NCBI RefSeq assembly: GCF_018919385.1 | Contig: NZ_JAHLMF010000004.1 | Location: forward strand, 186,001 to 250,000 | Direction of reading: 5' to 3' | Origin: Geomonas diazotrophica | GTDB lineage: Bacteria > Desulfobacterota > Desulfuromonadia > Geobacterales > Geobacteraceae | Length of the DNA: 64,000 nt | Shown: piece after piece, positions 37,701-44,733 of the stretch | Numbering within the stretch: position 1 is the stretch's first letter | Layout of the letters: each line of letters opens with the position of its first letter | The notes under the pieces: model-generated | Database searches by the model: none | What the model saw: only the letters and a program-made list of their open reading frames with translations | What the model was told of the DNA's origin: nothing | Program-made: the position numbers and the translations under genes

Positions 37701-37981
37701 GCGCCGCGCTCCTTGAGCAGGTCGCAGATGTACTTGAAGAACGGGACATGCCCTCCCTGGTAGCAGCTCACCGCGATGCCCTGCGCGTCCTCCTGGATGG
37801 CGGCGGTGACGATGACGTCCACGGAGCGGTTGTGTCCCAGGTGGATCACCTCCGCGCCCGAGGACTGGAGCATCCGCCTGATGATGTTGGTGGCGGCATC
37901 GTGCCCGTCGAAGAGACTGGTCGCCGTGACGAAACGGATCTTGTGTCTGGAGCGATAAGGCTCCGCAGCGGCTATGTGCAT
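34733..37981 (-). CDS. icmF: fused isobutyryl-CoA mutase IcmF
   Basis: 1082 aa, the full size of IcmF. Domains in order: B12-binding (about 10-140, FDGHDAA with Asp25 and axial-ligand His27), MeaB-type G-protein chaperone (about 160-420, Walker [10 protein letters not shown], then [10 protein letters not shown] and [10 protein letters not shown]), linker, and the substrate-binding mutase TIM barrel (about 530-1080) with [29 protein letters not shown] pieces and [20 protein letters not shown]. It rearranges isobutyryl-CoA to n-butyryl-CoA, which could feed the butyryl-CoA pathway encoded 2 kb away. The reading frame is intact throughout. The DUF6125-like gene lies 25 bp upstream. Confidence 0.93.
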   Translation of the reverse strand: MHIAAAEPYRSRHKIRFVTATSLFDGHDAATNIIRRMLQSSGAEVIHLGHNRSVDVIVTAAIQEDAQGIAVSCYQGGHVPFFKYICDLLKERGADHIKVFGGGGGVIVPEEIREIEEYGVSKIFSPEDGRRMGLQGMINHMLELCDFSPERDTDREIDRLKERDIRAVNTLITLAEQAVHDQSEGYGAVRERIRGMGRDVPVVGITGTGGAGKSSLTDELVRRFVRDFPEKSVAILAVDPSRQRTGGALLGDRIRMNSINSDRIYMRSLATRDSRSELSAAIRDAIDVVRASGFDLVIVETSGIGQGDAGVVEICDVSLYVMTCEFGAPTQLEKIDMLDFADLVALNKFERKGAEDALRNVRKQYRRNRNLFDIPDTEIPVYGTIASQFNDPGTNVLYRALLDRVNEKKESGWQSRLQIAERESLKQYIIPPDRVHYLGEIVQAVRGYRKGVEEQAAVARTLFQLSGARKEVKSEGTIAELEQLIGSFSARLQEEPRRIIDGWKGLKECYRQDVQVTKVRDKEIRTELYTTSLSGTRIPKVSLPDYEDWGEIVKWSMQENLPGFFPYTAGVFPFKRVEEDPKRQFAGEGTPERTNRRFHYLCQDDGAKRLSTAFDSVTLYGEDPDYPPDIYGKVGESGVSICTVEDMEKLYAGFDLCAPSTSVSITINGPAPIMLAFFFNAAIRQQLEQFKNAQGREPSPAEYAELKARTLQTVRGTVQADILKEDQGQNTCIFSTEFALRMMGDIQQYFIEQQVRNYYSVSISGYHIAEAGANPISQLAFTLSNGFTYVEYYLSRGMNIDDFAPNLSYFFSNGLDPEYTVIGRVARRIWAVVMREKYGANDRSQKLKYHIQTSGRSLHAQEMDFNDIRTTLQALMALYDNCNSLHTNAYDEAVTTPSEASVRRAMAVQMIITKELGLARNENPLQGAFIIDELTDLVEEAVLAEFERIDQRGGVLGAMETQYQRSRIQDESMLYEARKHSGELPIVGVNTFLNPRAGEEGYQIPGELARATVEEKEQQIRNLRAFQERHKDEAPLALKRLQEAAVAGGNIFAELMETVQCASLGQITRALYEVGGEYRRNM

Positions 37982-38006
37982 GTCGTTTCTCCTTGTAACG
38001 TGGTCT

Positions 38007-38591
38007 TTACGGCTGCCCGGGGTTCAAGGTGAACTCCCAGGCGCACCAGAACTCATCGGGGTGCGGGTCGGGCGGACAGGCGATGCAGCGGGTCGCGATG
38101 CGGGAATCGACGGTCCGGGCGAACTCGGAGTATTCGACGATCCCGACCGATTTGCAGGGGTGGTCCGGGAGTCCCTTGCGCTTTCGGGCCGACTGCACCC
38201 GGCAGTCGAGCATCCGGAACACGGCCCGGGAGTCGGTCACCTCGATGCTTTCCTGCAGGTTCAGCCTGGCGTAGAAGCGGTGCTTCAAGCACTCCACCAG
38301 GGCGGGGATGCCTCCGCCGGACTTGATGGAGAGCCGCTCCATGATCCTCTTGGCCTCGATGACCGTGAAGAGCCGCCAGGCGTCGGTGTCGATGTCCACC
38401 GCCACCTCCATGCCGTACTTCTTCTCCAGGGACTGGAACCAGACCCCGTCGTGGGCGAGCCAGTTCTTGGCGTCGTCGACGATGATCCTCACCAGCTCCT
38501 CCTTGCTGAGCGAGTAGAGGAGCCGGACCCCCTCGTCTCCCTCCGGCTGCGAAACGGCCGCGATCTCCTGCAGGTTGTTAACGTGTGTCAC
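38007..38591 (-). CDS. DUF6125-like cytosolic protein upstream of icmF
   Basis: 194 aa starting at GTG 38591, which has GGAGG 8 bp upstream; the in-frame ATG further upstream (38648) has no such site. I recall this sequence type as DUF6125, related to L-2-amino-thiazoline-4-carboxylate-hydrolase-like proteins, but cannot check it. Visible features: [46 protein letters not shown], and five cysteines in the C-terminal half (130, 146, 169, 172, 183; ...[18 protein letters not shown]). The cysteine pattern suggests a metal or cluster site. Gene proximity to icmF (25 bp) suggests a link to mutase function. Confidence 0.65.
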   Translation of the reverse strand: MTHVNNLQEIAAVSQPEGDEGVRLLYSLSKEELVRIIVDDAKNWLAHDGVWFQSLEKKYGMEVAVDIDTDAWRLFTVIEAKRIMERLSIKSGGGIPALVECLKHRFYARLNLQESIEVTDSRAVFRMLDCRVQSARKRKGLPDHPCKSVGIVEYSEFARTVDSRIATRCIACPPDPHPDEFWCAWEFTLNPGQP

Positions 38592-38697
38592 GGTTGCACC
38601 TCCTTGATGAGTTTGCTCGGCGCCAGTCGCGGCTGTTCCATTACACAACTCGCATGCAAGCGAGTCCTTCCCCCTCCCTGTCCCTCCCCCTCCGGGG

Positions 38698-38762
38698 GAG
38701 GGAACGCTGTGTGGACGCCCCCTCCCCTTGGAAGAGGGAGGGAACGCTGTGGTGGACGCCCC
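38698..38762. repeat. two tandem ~40-bp GC-rich repeats
   Basis: gagggaacgctgtgtggacg at 38698-38717 recurs at 38738-38758 with one extra G, embedded in runs of CCCCTCCCC and GGGGGAGG. The two copies together form a gene-free stretch between actP and the DUF6125-like gene. Confidence 0.65.
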
Positions 38763-38810
38763 TTCCCCCGGGAGGGGGGAGGCCGGGAGGGGGACAGGTT
38801 TGGCAAACGG

Positions 38811-40820
38811 CTAATGATCGGCGGCGCTGGTGATGCCGATGCCGGTATTCTGGCGCACGTCGATCTCGTCGAACATCTCCTCGGCACGGCGCTCCCGGAA
38901 CAGGAGACAGCCAAAGACGGCGGCCAGGAAGCCGAGCGGGACCGAGACGATCCCCGGGTTCTTGAGCGGGAAGATCGGGGCGTCCAGGCCGACCATGGAC
39001 TTGCCGTCCTTGTTCTTCACGTACTCCGTCCGCGATTTCTCCAGGGCCTGCACCTCCTTCTCGGCCAGCACCGTCCCCCCGGCCTGCTTCTTCTCGAGGG
39101 TTTCCACCACCTTCTTGGCGTCGGCAGCGATCTTTTTCGGATAGGTCATCACCGGCGAAACCATGACCAGTGTCAGGGCGGAGATGGTACCTACCACCAG
39201 GCCGGAAACGATCCCCGCCGTGTTGAACTTGCGCCAGAACAGGGACAACATGATGACCGGGAAGTTGCCGGACGCGGCGACCGCGAAGGCCAGCGCCACC
39301 AGGGCCACCACGTTCTCCTTCTCCGCCATGAGCCCCATCACGATGGCCGAGGTTCCCACGAAGAGCGAGGTGATCCGGGCCACCTTCACCTGCAGTTGTT
39401 GATCCGCCTTGCCGTCCTTGATGATGTTCACGTAGACGTCGTGGGCGATGGCTGCGGAGGCGGCGAGCACCAGGCCGGAGACCACGGCGAGGATGGTGGC
39501 GAAGGCGACCGCGCAGATGAAGGCGAGGAAGATGTCGCCGCCGAGGCTCCCCGCGCCGCCGCCCATATGCTGGGCCAGGAGCAGGGTCGCCATGTTGCCT
39601 CCCTTGTCCACGGCGGAGATCGCCTGCGGGGTGAGGTAGAGCGCGGCGCCGAAGCCGATCACGCTGATCATGAAGAAGAAGCTGGAGTTGAGGAACAGGG
39701 CCACGATGATGGACTTCCTGGCATCCTTCGCGCTCGGGACCGTGAAGAAGCGCATCAGGATGTGGGGCAGGCCGGCAGCGCCCAGCGCCCAGGCGAGGCC
39801 CAGGGAGATCTGGTCCAGGGGGTTCTTCAGGAACAGGCCCGGCTCCAGGAACCGCTGGCCGTAGTCGACCCCGGGTTTGGCGATCACGTCCTTCAACACG
39901 TTCATGCGCACGTGCTCCTGGATGGCGCCGTTACTGACCACGTCGGTGAAGAAGCGGACCGGGTTGAAGCCGGCCTTGATGGCAACCAGCAGGCAGAGGA
40001 CGGTGGTTGCGCCCATCAGCAGGGATGCCTTGATGATCTGCACCCAGGTGGTCGCCTTCATGCCGCCGAAGACCACGTAGGCCACCATCAGCGCGCCGAC
40101 GCCGATAACGGAGACGCGGTACGGGATGTTCAGCAGCATCTGCATCAGTTTGCCCGCGCCCACCATCTGGGCGATCAGGTAGAAGATGGAGACGGTAACG
40201 GTCGACAGCGCGGCGACGCCGCGCACCACCTTGGGCGAACTCCTGAAGCAGAGGATGTCGCCTAATGTGTACTTGCCGGCGTTGCGGCAGGGCTCGGCGA
40301 TGACCAGGAGGATGGCGATGAAGGAGAACATCGGTCCCACCGCGTACATGAAGCCGTCGATGCCGTAGAGGGAGATGAGCCCCGACATCCCCAGGAACGA
40401 GGCGGCCGACATGTAGTCTCCGGCGATGGCCCAGCCGTTCTGGAAGCCGGTGATCCCGCCGCCGGCGGTGTAGAAGTCCGAGGCGGTCTGGGTCTTCTTG
40501 GCCGCCCAGATCACGACGCCCATGGTGACGGCGATGATGAGGGCGAACATGCCGATGGTGATGCCGCGGTTGGGGGTGATCTTGGCCGGTGCGGCGCCCC
40601 CCTTGGCCGGTGCGACCGCGGCCTTGGCGGCGACACTCGCGGCGGGAGCCGCGACCTGAGAAGCTGCGGCGCTGGCGGGTGCGGCTGCCGGTGAGACTGC
40701 GGCGGCGGGTGCGGCGACCTGGGGAGCTGCGGCGGTGGCGGAAGCCTCGGCACACACGGCGGCCGCGCCGAACATCGATAGCGACAGTGCTACGGTTAAA
40801 GCGGCGATCCTCTTTTTCAT
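38811..40820 (-). CDS. actP: cation/acetate symporter (ActP-like sodium:solute symporter)
   Basis: 669 aa. A signal-peptide-like start (1-24) leads into an unusual Ala/Pro/Val low-complexity stretch (about 25-75), then about 13 TM helices of the SSS family: SDFYTAGGGITGFQNGWAIAGDYMSAASFLG (in pieces), DQISLGLAWALGAAGLPHILMRFFTVPSAKDARKS, and a C-terminal TM. It imports acetate and related acids with Na+ or H+. The downstream partner is the DUF485 gene just upstream on the same strand, as with yjcH-actP in E. coli. The Ala-rich N-terminus is longer than in E. coli ActP. Confidence 0.92.
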   Translation of the reverse strand: MKKRIAALTVALSLSMFGAAAVCAEASATAAAPQVAAPAAAVSPAAAPASAAASQVAAPAASVAAKAAVAPAKGGAAPAKITPNRGITIGMFALIIAVTMGVVIWAAKKTQTASDFYTAGGGITGFQNGWAIAGDYMSAASFLGMSGLISLYGIDGFMYAVGPMFSFIAILLVIAEPCRNAGKYTLGDILCFRSSPKVVRGVAALSTVTVSIFYLIAQMVGAGKLMQMLLNIPYRVSVIGVGALMVAYVVFGGMKATTWVQIIKASLLMGATTVLCLLVAIKAGFNPVRFFTDVVSNGAIQEHVRMNVLKDVIAKPGVDYGQRFLEPGLFLKNPLDQISLGLAWALGAAGLPHILMRFFTVPSAKDARKSIIVALFLNSSFFFMISVIGFGAALYLTPQAISAVDKGGNMATLLLAQHMGGGAGSLGGDIFLAFICAVAFATILAVVSGLVLAASAAIAHDVYVNIIKDGKADQQLQVKVARITSLFVGTSAIVMGLMAEKENVVALVALAFAVAASGNFPVIMLSLFWRKFNTAGIVSGLVVGTISALTLVMVSPVMTYPKKIAADAKKVVETLEKKQAGGTVLAEKEVQALEKSRTEYVKNKDGKSMVGLDAPIFPLKNPGIVSVPLGFLAAVFGCLLFRERRAEEMFDEIDVRQNTGIGITSAADH

Positions 40821-40852
40821 ACCTGGTCCCCCTCTTTGTTTGATGGACGCAT

Positions 40853-41158
40853 CTATTGCAAAGCTTCCAGGAGCTGCTTGGTGAGCCGGTCAAAGGTCTT
40901 GTTGGCCACGTGGGCGTAATAGATCGCCACCCCGATGGCCATGACGAACTGGGACAGGATGAAAAGGTAGCCGAAGTTGATGGGGCCGATGACCTTGATC
41001 CTGAAGGCCTCGGGGAAGTAGCCGGAGATGACCGGGAGCAGGAGGTAGTAGATGGTCGAGATGATCCACCAGGTGAAGAGGAAGTTCCGTTTTTTGCGTT
41101 TCAGCTCGATGAACTTGCTGTGGTTGGCGATTGCTTCCCATTGCTGTTTGTCCGACAT
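40853..41158 (-). CDS. DUF485 membrane protein (YjcH-like)
   Basis: 101 aa from ATG 41158, with AAGGAG 9 bp upstream; the GTG at 41167 overlaps that site. Two TM helices (about 27-49 and 63-88) and the motif KRKKRNFLF...WWIISTIYYLLLP. Usually encoded with acetate symporters, as here (actP starts 32 bp later), and thought to help that transporter, though its exact role is not settled. Confidence 0.85.
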   Translation of the reverse strand: MSDKQQWEAIANHSKFIELKRKKRNFLFTWWIISTIYYLLLPVISGYFPEAFRIKVIGPINFGYLFILSQFVMAIGVAIYYAHVANKTFDRLTKQLLEALQ

Positions 41159-41270
41159 GGCCGTCACTCCTTCTGTTAGGGTTACCAGCGACTGGAAGCG
41201 GGGCCGCCGCTTCCTTGTTCATCCCCCGGCCTGTGCCAAGGGGGCCAATAGCTCCAGGTGAGGGTCGCAT

Positions 41271-42107
41271 TCAGGGGCGGGCGTAGCCGAACCTGGCGGA
41301 GAGGAGTTCTGCGCTCAGGCGCAGGGAAGGGATGATCTCCTGCTCCAACCGGTCCCCCAGCAGCCGGAACGAGGGCCCGATCAGCATCAGGGCGCCCACC
41401 ACCTTGCCGGCGTAGTCACGGACCGCCACCGCCACGGTTACCACCCCGTCCCCCATGCCGCTGCACTCCACGGCGACCCCGTCCTCCCTGATCTGCTCCA
41501 GCTCGACCCGCAGGACGGCGAGGTCCGGGTGCTCCCCCCTGCCGCCGCGCCACCTCCGGCCGATCTGCTCCAACAGGTCCCACGAATCGATGGCACGCAT
41601 CACCTTGCCGGCGGCGTTGGCGAAGAAGGGGAAGCGCCGTCCGACCAGCTCCCCCCGCTCCTGCCGCGAGGGATCCACCATATCCAGCAGCAGCACCTCG
41701 TCCCCGTTGGGGATCGCCATGTAGATCGCCTCGTTGTGCCGGCGGGCGAGGGCTTCCAGTACCGGGCGGGCATCTTTCAGGATGGTCACCTTCAGATCGT
41801 CGTCGTGCTCGGACAGGAGCGGGCGGACTATCGGGGCGAGCACCCTGCTGTTGCGGGCGTTTTGCAGCAGGGTCCGGGCCAGTTTCCTGGCGCGGCTCTC
41901 GTCGTACTTCCCGCTCTGGATCGCACACTGCACCAGCCCCTTGTCCTCCAGAAGCGCCAACAGAAGCCGGGTACGGTACGGCGTGATCCCCGCCTCGCGC
42001 GCCAGCGCCGATAACGAATACCCCTTGCCCCGGGCCGCCACTATCTCGAGGAGCTCGACCGCCTTCTGCAACTCGTCACTGGACAGCTCTCCTTTGTCCC
42101 TTTGCAT
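41271..42107 (-). CDS. IclR-family transcriptional regulator
   Basis: 278 aa. N-terminal winged helix (ELLEIVAARGKGYSLSALAREAGITPYRTRLLLALLEDKGLV) and the IclR effector domain (about 110-270, SEHDDDLKVTILKDARPVLEALARRHNEAIYMAIPNGDEVLLLD in pieces, ...MLIGPSF). It lies between the acetate CoA-transferase gene and the DUF485-actP pair on the same strand, so it is likely to control acetate uptake or activation. It could be transcribed with the CoA-transferase upstream, 23 bp away. Confidence 0.87.
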   Translation of the reverse strand: MQRDKGELSSDELQKAVELLEIVAARGKGYSLSALAREAGITPYRTRLLLALLEDKGLVQCAIQSGKYDESRARKLARTLLQNARNSRVLAPIVRPLLSEHDDDLKVTILKDARPVLEALARRHNEAIYMAIPNGDEVLLLDMVDPSRQERGELVGRRFPFFANAAGKVMRAIDSWDLLEQIGRRWRGGRGEHPDLAVLRVELEQIREDGVAVECSGMGDGVVTVAVAVRDYAGKVVGALMLIGPSFRLLGDRLEQEIIPSLRLSAELLSARFGYARP

Positions 42108-42130
42108 CCGTCCACCCTCTCTGGTTCAGC

Positions 42131-43690
42131 TTAGTTCCAGTTGTCGATCTTCATGGTCCCTTTCTCCGCGAGGTGCTGCTGCATCTTGAACACCTTGAAG
42201 AGCAGGTGCGGTTCGTGCCCCACGTTGAGCTCGCAGCACTCGCGCTTGGCCCTTTCGTAGTACTCCTGCATCAGCGGCTTGTAGTCGGGGTGGACGCAGT
42301 TGTTGATGATGGTTTTGGCGCGCTCCCGGGGGGAGAGCCCCCGCAGGTCCGCGAGCCCCTGCTCGGTGACCAGGACGTCCAGGTCGTGCTCGGTATGGTC
42401 GACATGGGGCGCCATGGGGACCACGCAGGTGATGCCGGTGGGATCGGTCTTCGAGGGGCGCGTCGACGGGGTGTGCATGATGGAGAGGTAGGCGTTTCTC
42501 AAAAAGTCGCCGGAGCCGCCGATGCCGTTGATCATCCGGGTCCCGCCGACCAGGGTGGAGTTGGCGTGGCCGTAGATGTCGAACTCGACCGGGGTGTTCA
42601 TGGCGATCACCCCGAGGCGGCGGATCGGTTCGGGGTTGTTGCTGATCTGCATCGGGCGCAGCACGACCTTCTGGACGTAGAAATCCCAGTTGTCGTAGAG
42701 CCGCTTGAAGCCGTTCTCGGAGAGGGAGAGCGAGGTGGAAGAGGCGAAGTCGAGCTTCCCGGAATCGAAGAAGTCCAGCATGGTGTCCTGGATCACCTCG
42801 GTCCAGACCTTCACGTTGGAGAAGGGACCTTTGACCATGCCGCCTACCACCGCGTTGGCTATGTTGCCAACGCCCGACTGCAGCGGCAGGAGGTTTTTCG
42901 GCAGGCGCCCGGCCTTCACCTCGAACTGGAAGAAGTCGAGGATGTGGGCGGCGATCTGCTCCGAGGTCTCGTCGGGGTCGGAAAGGGCGCGCCCCTTGTC
43001 CGGCAGGCGCGACTCCACGATGGCGAGGATCTTGTCCGGGTCGCAGGGGACGTAGGGGGAGCCGATCCGGTCGTCGACCCTGCTGATCAGGTACGGTTTC
43101 TTGTAGGGAGGGCGCTCGGTCATGACGATGTCATGGATCCCCTCGAAGGAGGGAATGGCGGTGTTGATCTCGATGATGAGCTTGTCGGAGTGCTGGATCA
43201 CCTCGGTGGCGCAGCCGATGGAGCCCCCGAGGATGATGCTGCCGTCCTCGGTGATGCCGCTCGCCTCGATGAGACCCAGGTCGAAGCCGCCCCCCCTCTC
43301 CTTGGTGTAGAAACCGTAGGCGAGGTCCTGGGCGTAGAGGGAGAGGTGCTTGTCCCCCATGCGCACTGTCCCGTTGTTCACCTGCTTTTGCACCACCTTC
43401 CCGGTCTGGTAGGGCCAGCGCTTGTCGGTCATCAAAAGCGACGCCCAGCGGTCCTCGATCTCGGCCCCGATGGAGGCGCCGATGAAGAGGTTGAAGCGCA
43501 TCTTCCCCTGGAGGTTGTGCTTCTCCACGTAATCGGCCAGGGCGGCCGGCACCACCTTGGGATAGCCGACCGGGGTGAAGCCGGACCAACCGAGGTCCAT
43601 GCCGTTGCGGAAAAAGGGGATGGTCTCCTCGGCTGTCATGATTCTCGAATGCAGGCTCGTCTTTCGGATCCTCTTGTGCAGCTCGCTCAT
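42131..43690 (-). CDS. succinyl-CoA:acetate CoA-transferase
   Basis: 519 aa, typical of the acetyl-CoA hydrolase/transferase family (AarC/Cat1-like). Family landmarks: GWSGFTPVGYPK, IGASIGAEIEDRWA, PLQSGVGNIANAVVGGM, WTEVIQDTML with Glu298 as the candidate CoA-linked nucleophile, GHANSTLVGGTRMINGIGGSGDF. It transfers CoA from succinyl-CoA to acetate, which in Geobacter couples acetate entry to the TCA cycle. Preceded by a ~500-bp regulatory region with a LiuR-like operator on its promoter. The ATG has GGAGG upstream. Confidence 0.92.
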   Translation of the reverse strand: MSELHKRIRKTSLHSRIMTAEETIPFFRNGMDLGWSGFTPVGYPKVVPAALADYVEKHNLQGKMRFNLFIGASIGAEIEDRWASLLMTDKRWPYQTGKVVQKQVNNGTVRMGDKHLSLYAQDLAYGFYTKERGGGFDLGLIEASGITEDGSIILGGSIGCATEVIQHSDKLIIEINTAIPSFEGIHDIVMTERPPYKKPYLISRVDDRIGSPYVPCDPDKILAIVESRLPDKGRALSDPDETSEQIAAHILDFFQFEVKAGRLPKNLLPLQSGVGNIANAVVGGMVKGPFSNVKVWTEVIQDTMLDFFDSGKLDFASSTSLSLSENGFKRLYDNWDFYVQKVVLRPMQISNNPEPIRRLGVIAMNTPVEFDIYGHANSTLVGGTRMINGIGGSGDFLRNAYLSIMHTPSTRPSKTDPTGITCVVPMAPHVDHTEHDLDVLVTEQGLADLRGLSPRERAKTIINNCVHPDYKPLMQEYYERAKRECCELNVGHEPHLLFKVFKMQQHLAEKGTMKIDNWN

Positions 43691-44022
43691 TTCAACCTCC
43701 GTTATTTAATGAAAGAGACACAGGCGATTAGCCAGATTTAGCATTTGCATTAAGCATCTAAATAATTACGCAATTTACCGGACCAGATTAAGCAGAACAT
43801 TAGTTTGAATCTGTAAATAAGCCCCTGGAAATTCTCGGGAGGTATAATGCGAATGGTGCGCCTCCAAGTGCACCCCAAGGCACGAGCCCGCCAAACCAAC
43901 GACTACCGATTTGACGCCTAGGGCAAATTCACACGAAAGTTGTTTTTCTCAACAGGGGATCAACATCTGCAAGTCGCTATTTTAACGCGACTAAACACCA
44001 GGAGGACCGGATTGCGGTAAAA

Positions 44023-44051
44023 AAGGTACCAGTCGTTTACGTTAATGTCAA
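44023..44051 (-). promoter_or_regulatory. candidate sigma-70 promoter of the CoA-transferase gene
   Basis: On the minus strand TTGACA (-35, 44051-44046) and TACCTT (-10, 44028-44023) are 17 bp apart. The LiuR-like operator covers the -35. Confidence 0.5.
44036..44051 (+). promoter_or_regulatory. LiuR-like operator, copy 3
   Basis: TTTACGTTAATGTCAA. Its arms (TTTACGT and the complement of ATGTCAA) make it close to palindromic. It overlaps the -35 of the CoA-transferase promoter. Confidence 0.65.
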
Positions 44052-44136
44052 CGATAAATAAAACGGAATTATACGAAAGTTTATTTTTTGTTCCAGGACG
44101 CCCACTTCTGCCCGGTTTCCCGGCTCGGAGTATTGG

Positions 44137-44165
44137 TTGACAAAACCCGGTGCTTGGCTGAGAAT
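44137..44165 (+). promoter_or_regulatory. candidate sigma-70 promoter of the merR-type gene
   Basis: TTGACA (44137-44142) and GAGAAT (44160-44165) with a 17-bp spacer, about 28 bp before the ATG. Confidence 0.5.
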
Positions 44166-44172
44166 GTGGAAA

Positions 44173-44188
44173 TTTACGTAAAGGTGAA
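44173..44188 (+). promoter_or_regulatory. LiuR-like operator, copy 4 (merR autoregulation)
   Basis: TTTACGTAAAGGTGAA lies between the -10 box and the start codon of the MerR-type gene, over the transcription start and the ribosome-binding region. Binding there would give feedback repression. Confidence 0.65.
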
Positions 44189-44192
44189 ACGG

Positions 44193-44609
44193 ATGACCAA
44201 CGAGCAGAGAGAAGGCGAGACCATCGTATCTATAAGCGACCTGGCGAAGGATTTGGGGCTGACAACGAGGACCCTGCGCTACTGGGAAGAGGTGGGGATC
44301 GTAGAATCGGTGGAGCGGCAGGACGGCGCCACCAGGGGGTACACCCCCTACTATGTCAGAAGAATAAAGTTCATCATGAAGCTCAAAGAGTTGGGGCTGA
44401 CCATCAAGGAGATGCAGGATCTCTATGCCGCGTACGGCGACGCCAAGCAGACGGAGAAGATGATCCCGCGTCTCATCGAGACCCTCGACCAGCATGTCGC
44501 CAAGGTGGATGAAAAAATGGCGCAGCTGGCGTCGCTACGACAGGACATCGTGGGGTATCGGCAGAAGATGATGAAGCAGTTCGCCATATTCAGCGCAGCC
44601 GAGCGATAA
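44193..44609 (+). CDS. MerR-family regulator, LiuR-like
   Basis: 138 aa from ATG 44193 (AAGGTGAAACGG upstream); a longer frame from 44088 has no ribosome-binding site and would run over the operator. The N-terminal MerR DNA-binding domain (ISDLAKDLGLTTRTLRYWEEVGI, RGYTPYYVRRIKFIMKLKELGLTIKEMQDLY in pieces) is followed by a coiled coil with no metal-binding cysteines. The YAAYGDAKQTEKM and LASLRQDIVGYR segments are like those of LiuR, known to repress branched-chain and fatty acid degradation genes in other Proteobacteria. Divergent from the CoA-transferase. Confidence 0.82.
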   Translation: MTNEQREGETIVSISDLAKDLGLTTRTLRYWEEVGIVESVERQDGATRGYTPYYVRRIKFIMKLKELGLTIKEMQDLYAAYGDAKQTEKMIPRLIETLDQHVAKVDEKMAQLASLRQDIVGYRQKMMKQFAIFSAAER

Positions 44610-44733
44610 GGGGAACCCTTCCTACGTGGAAGTAAGACACCGCCACACGTCGCCGCAATCCCCTCCCCCCTGCGAGAGGTCATGGTGAGGGGCTTTGAGC
44701 CCCCTCTCCCGGGGCAAGAAGGCGGGACTCCCG

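Larger units (their letters stand above)
43691..44192. other. regulatory region between the CoA-transferase and merR genes
   Basis: About 500 bp with no gene. It holds a minus-strand promoter candidate (44023-44051), a plus-strand promoter candidate for merR (44137-44165) and two LiuR-like operators. The part 43691-44000 is AT-rich and shows no motif I can name; it would be a ~330-nt leader of the CoA-transferase mRNA. Confidence 0.6.

Noticed and set aside
37974-40265. 763-aa plus-strand ORF opposite actP
   Set aside because: Antisense shadow, highly charged and His/Gly-rich.
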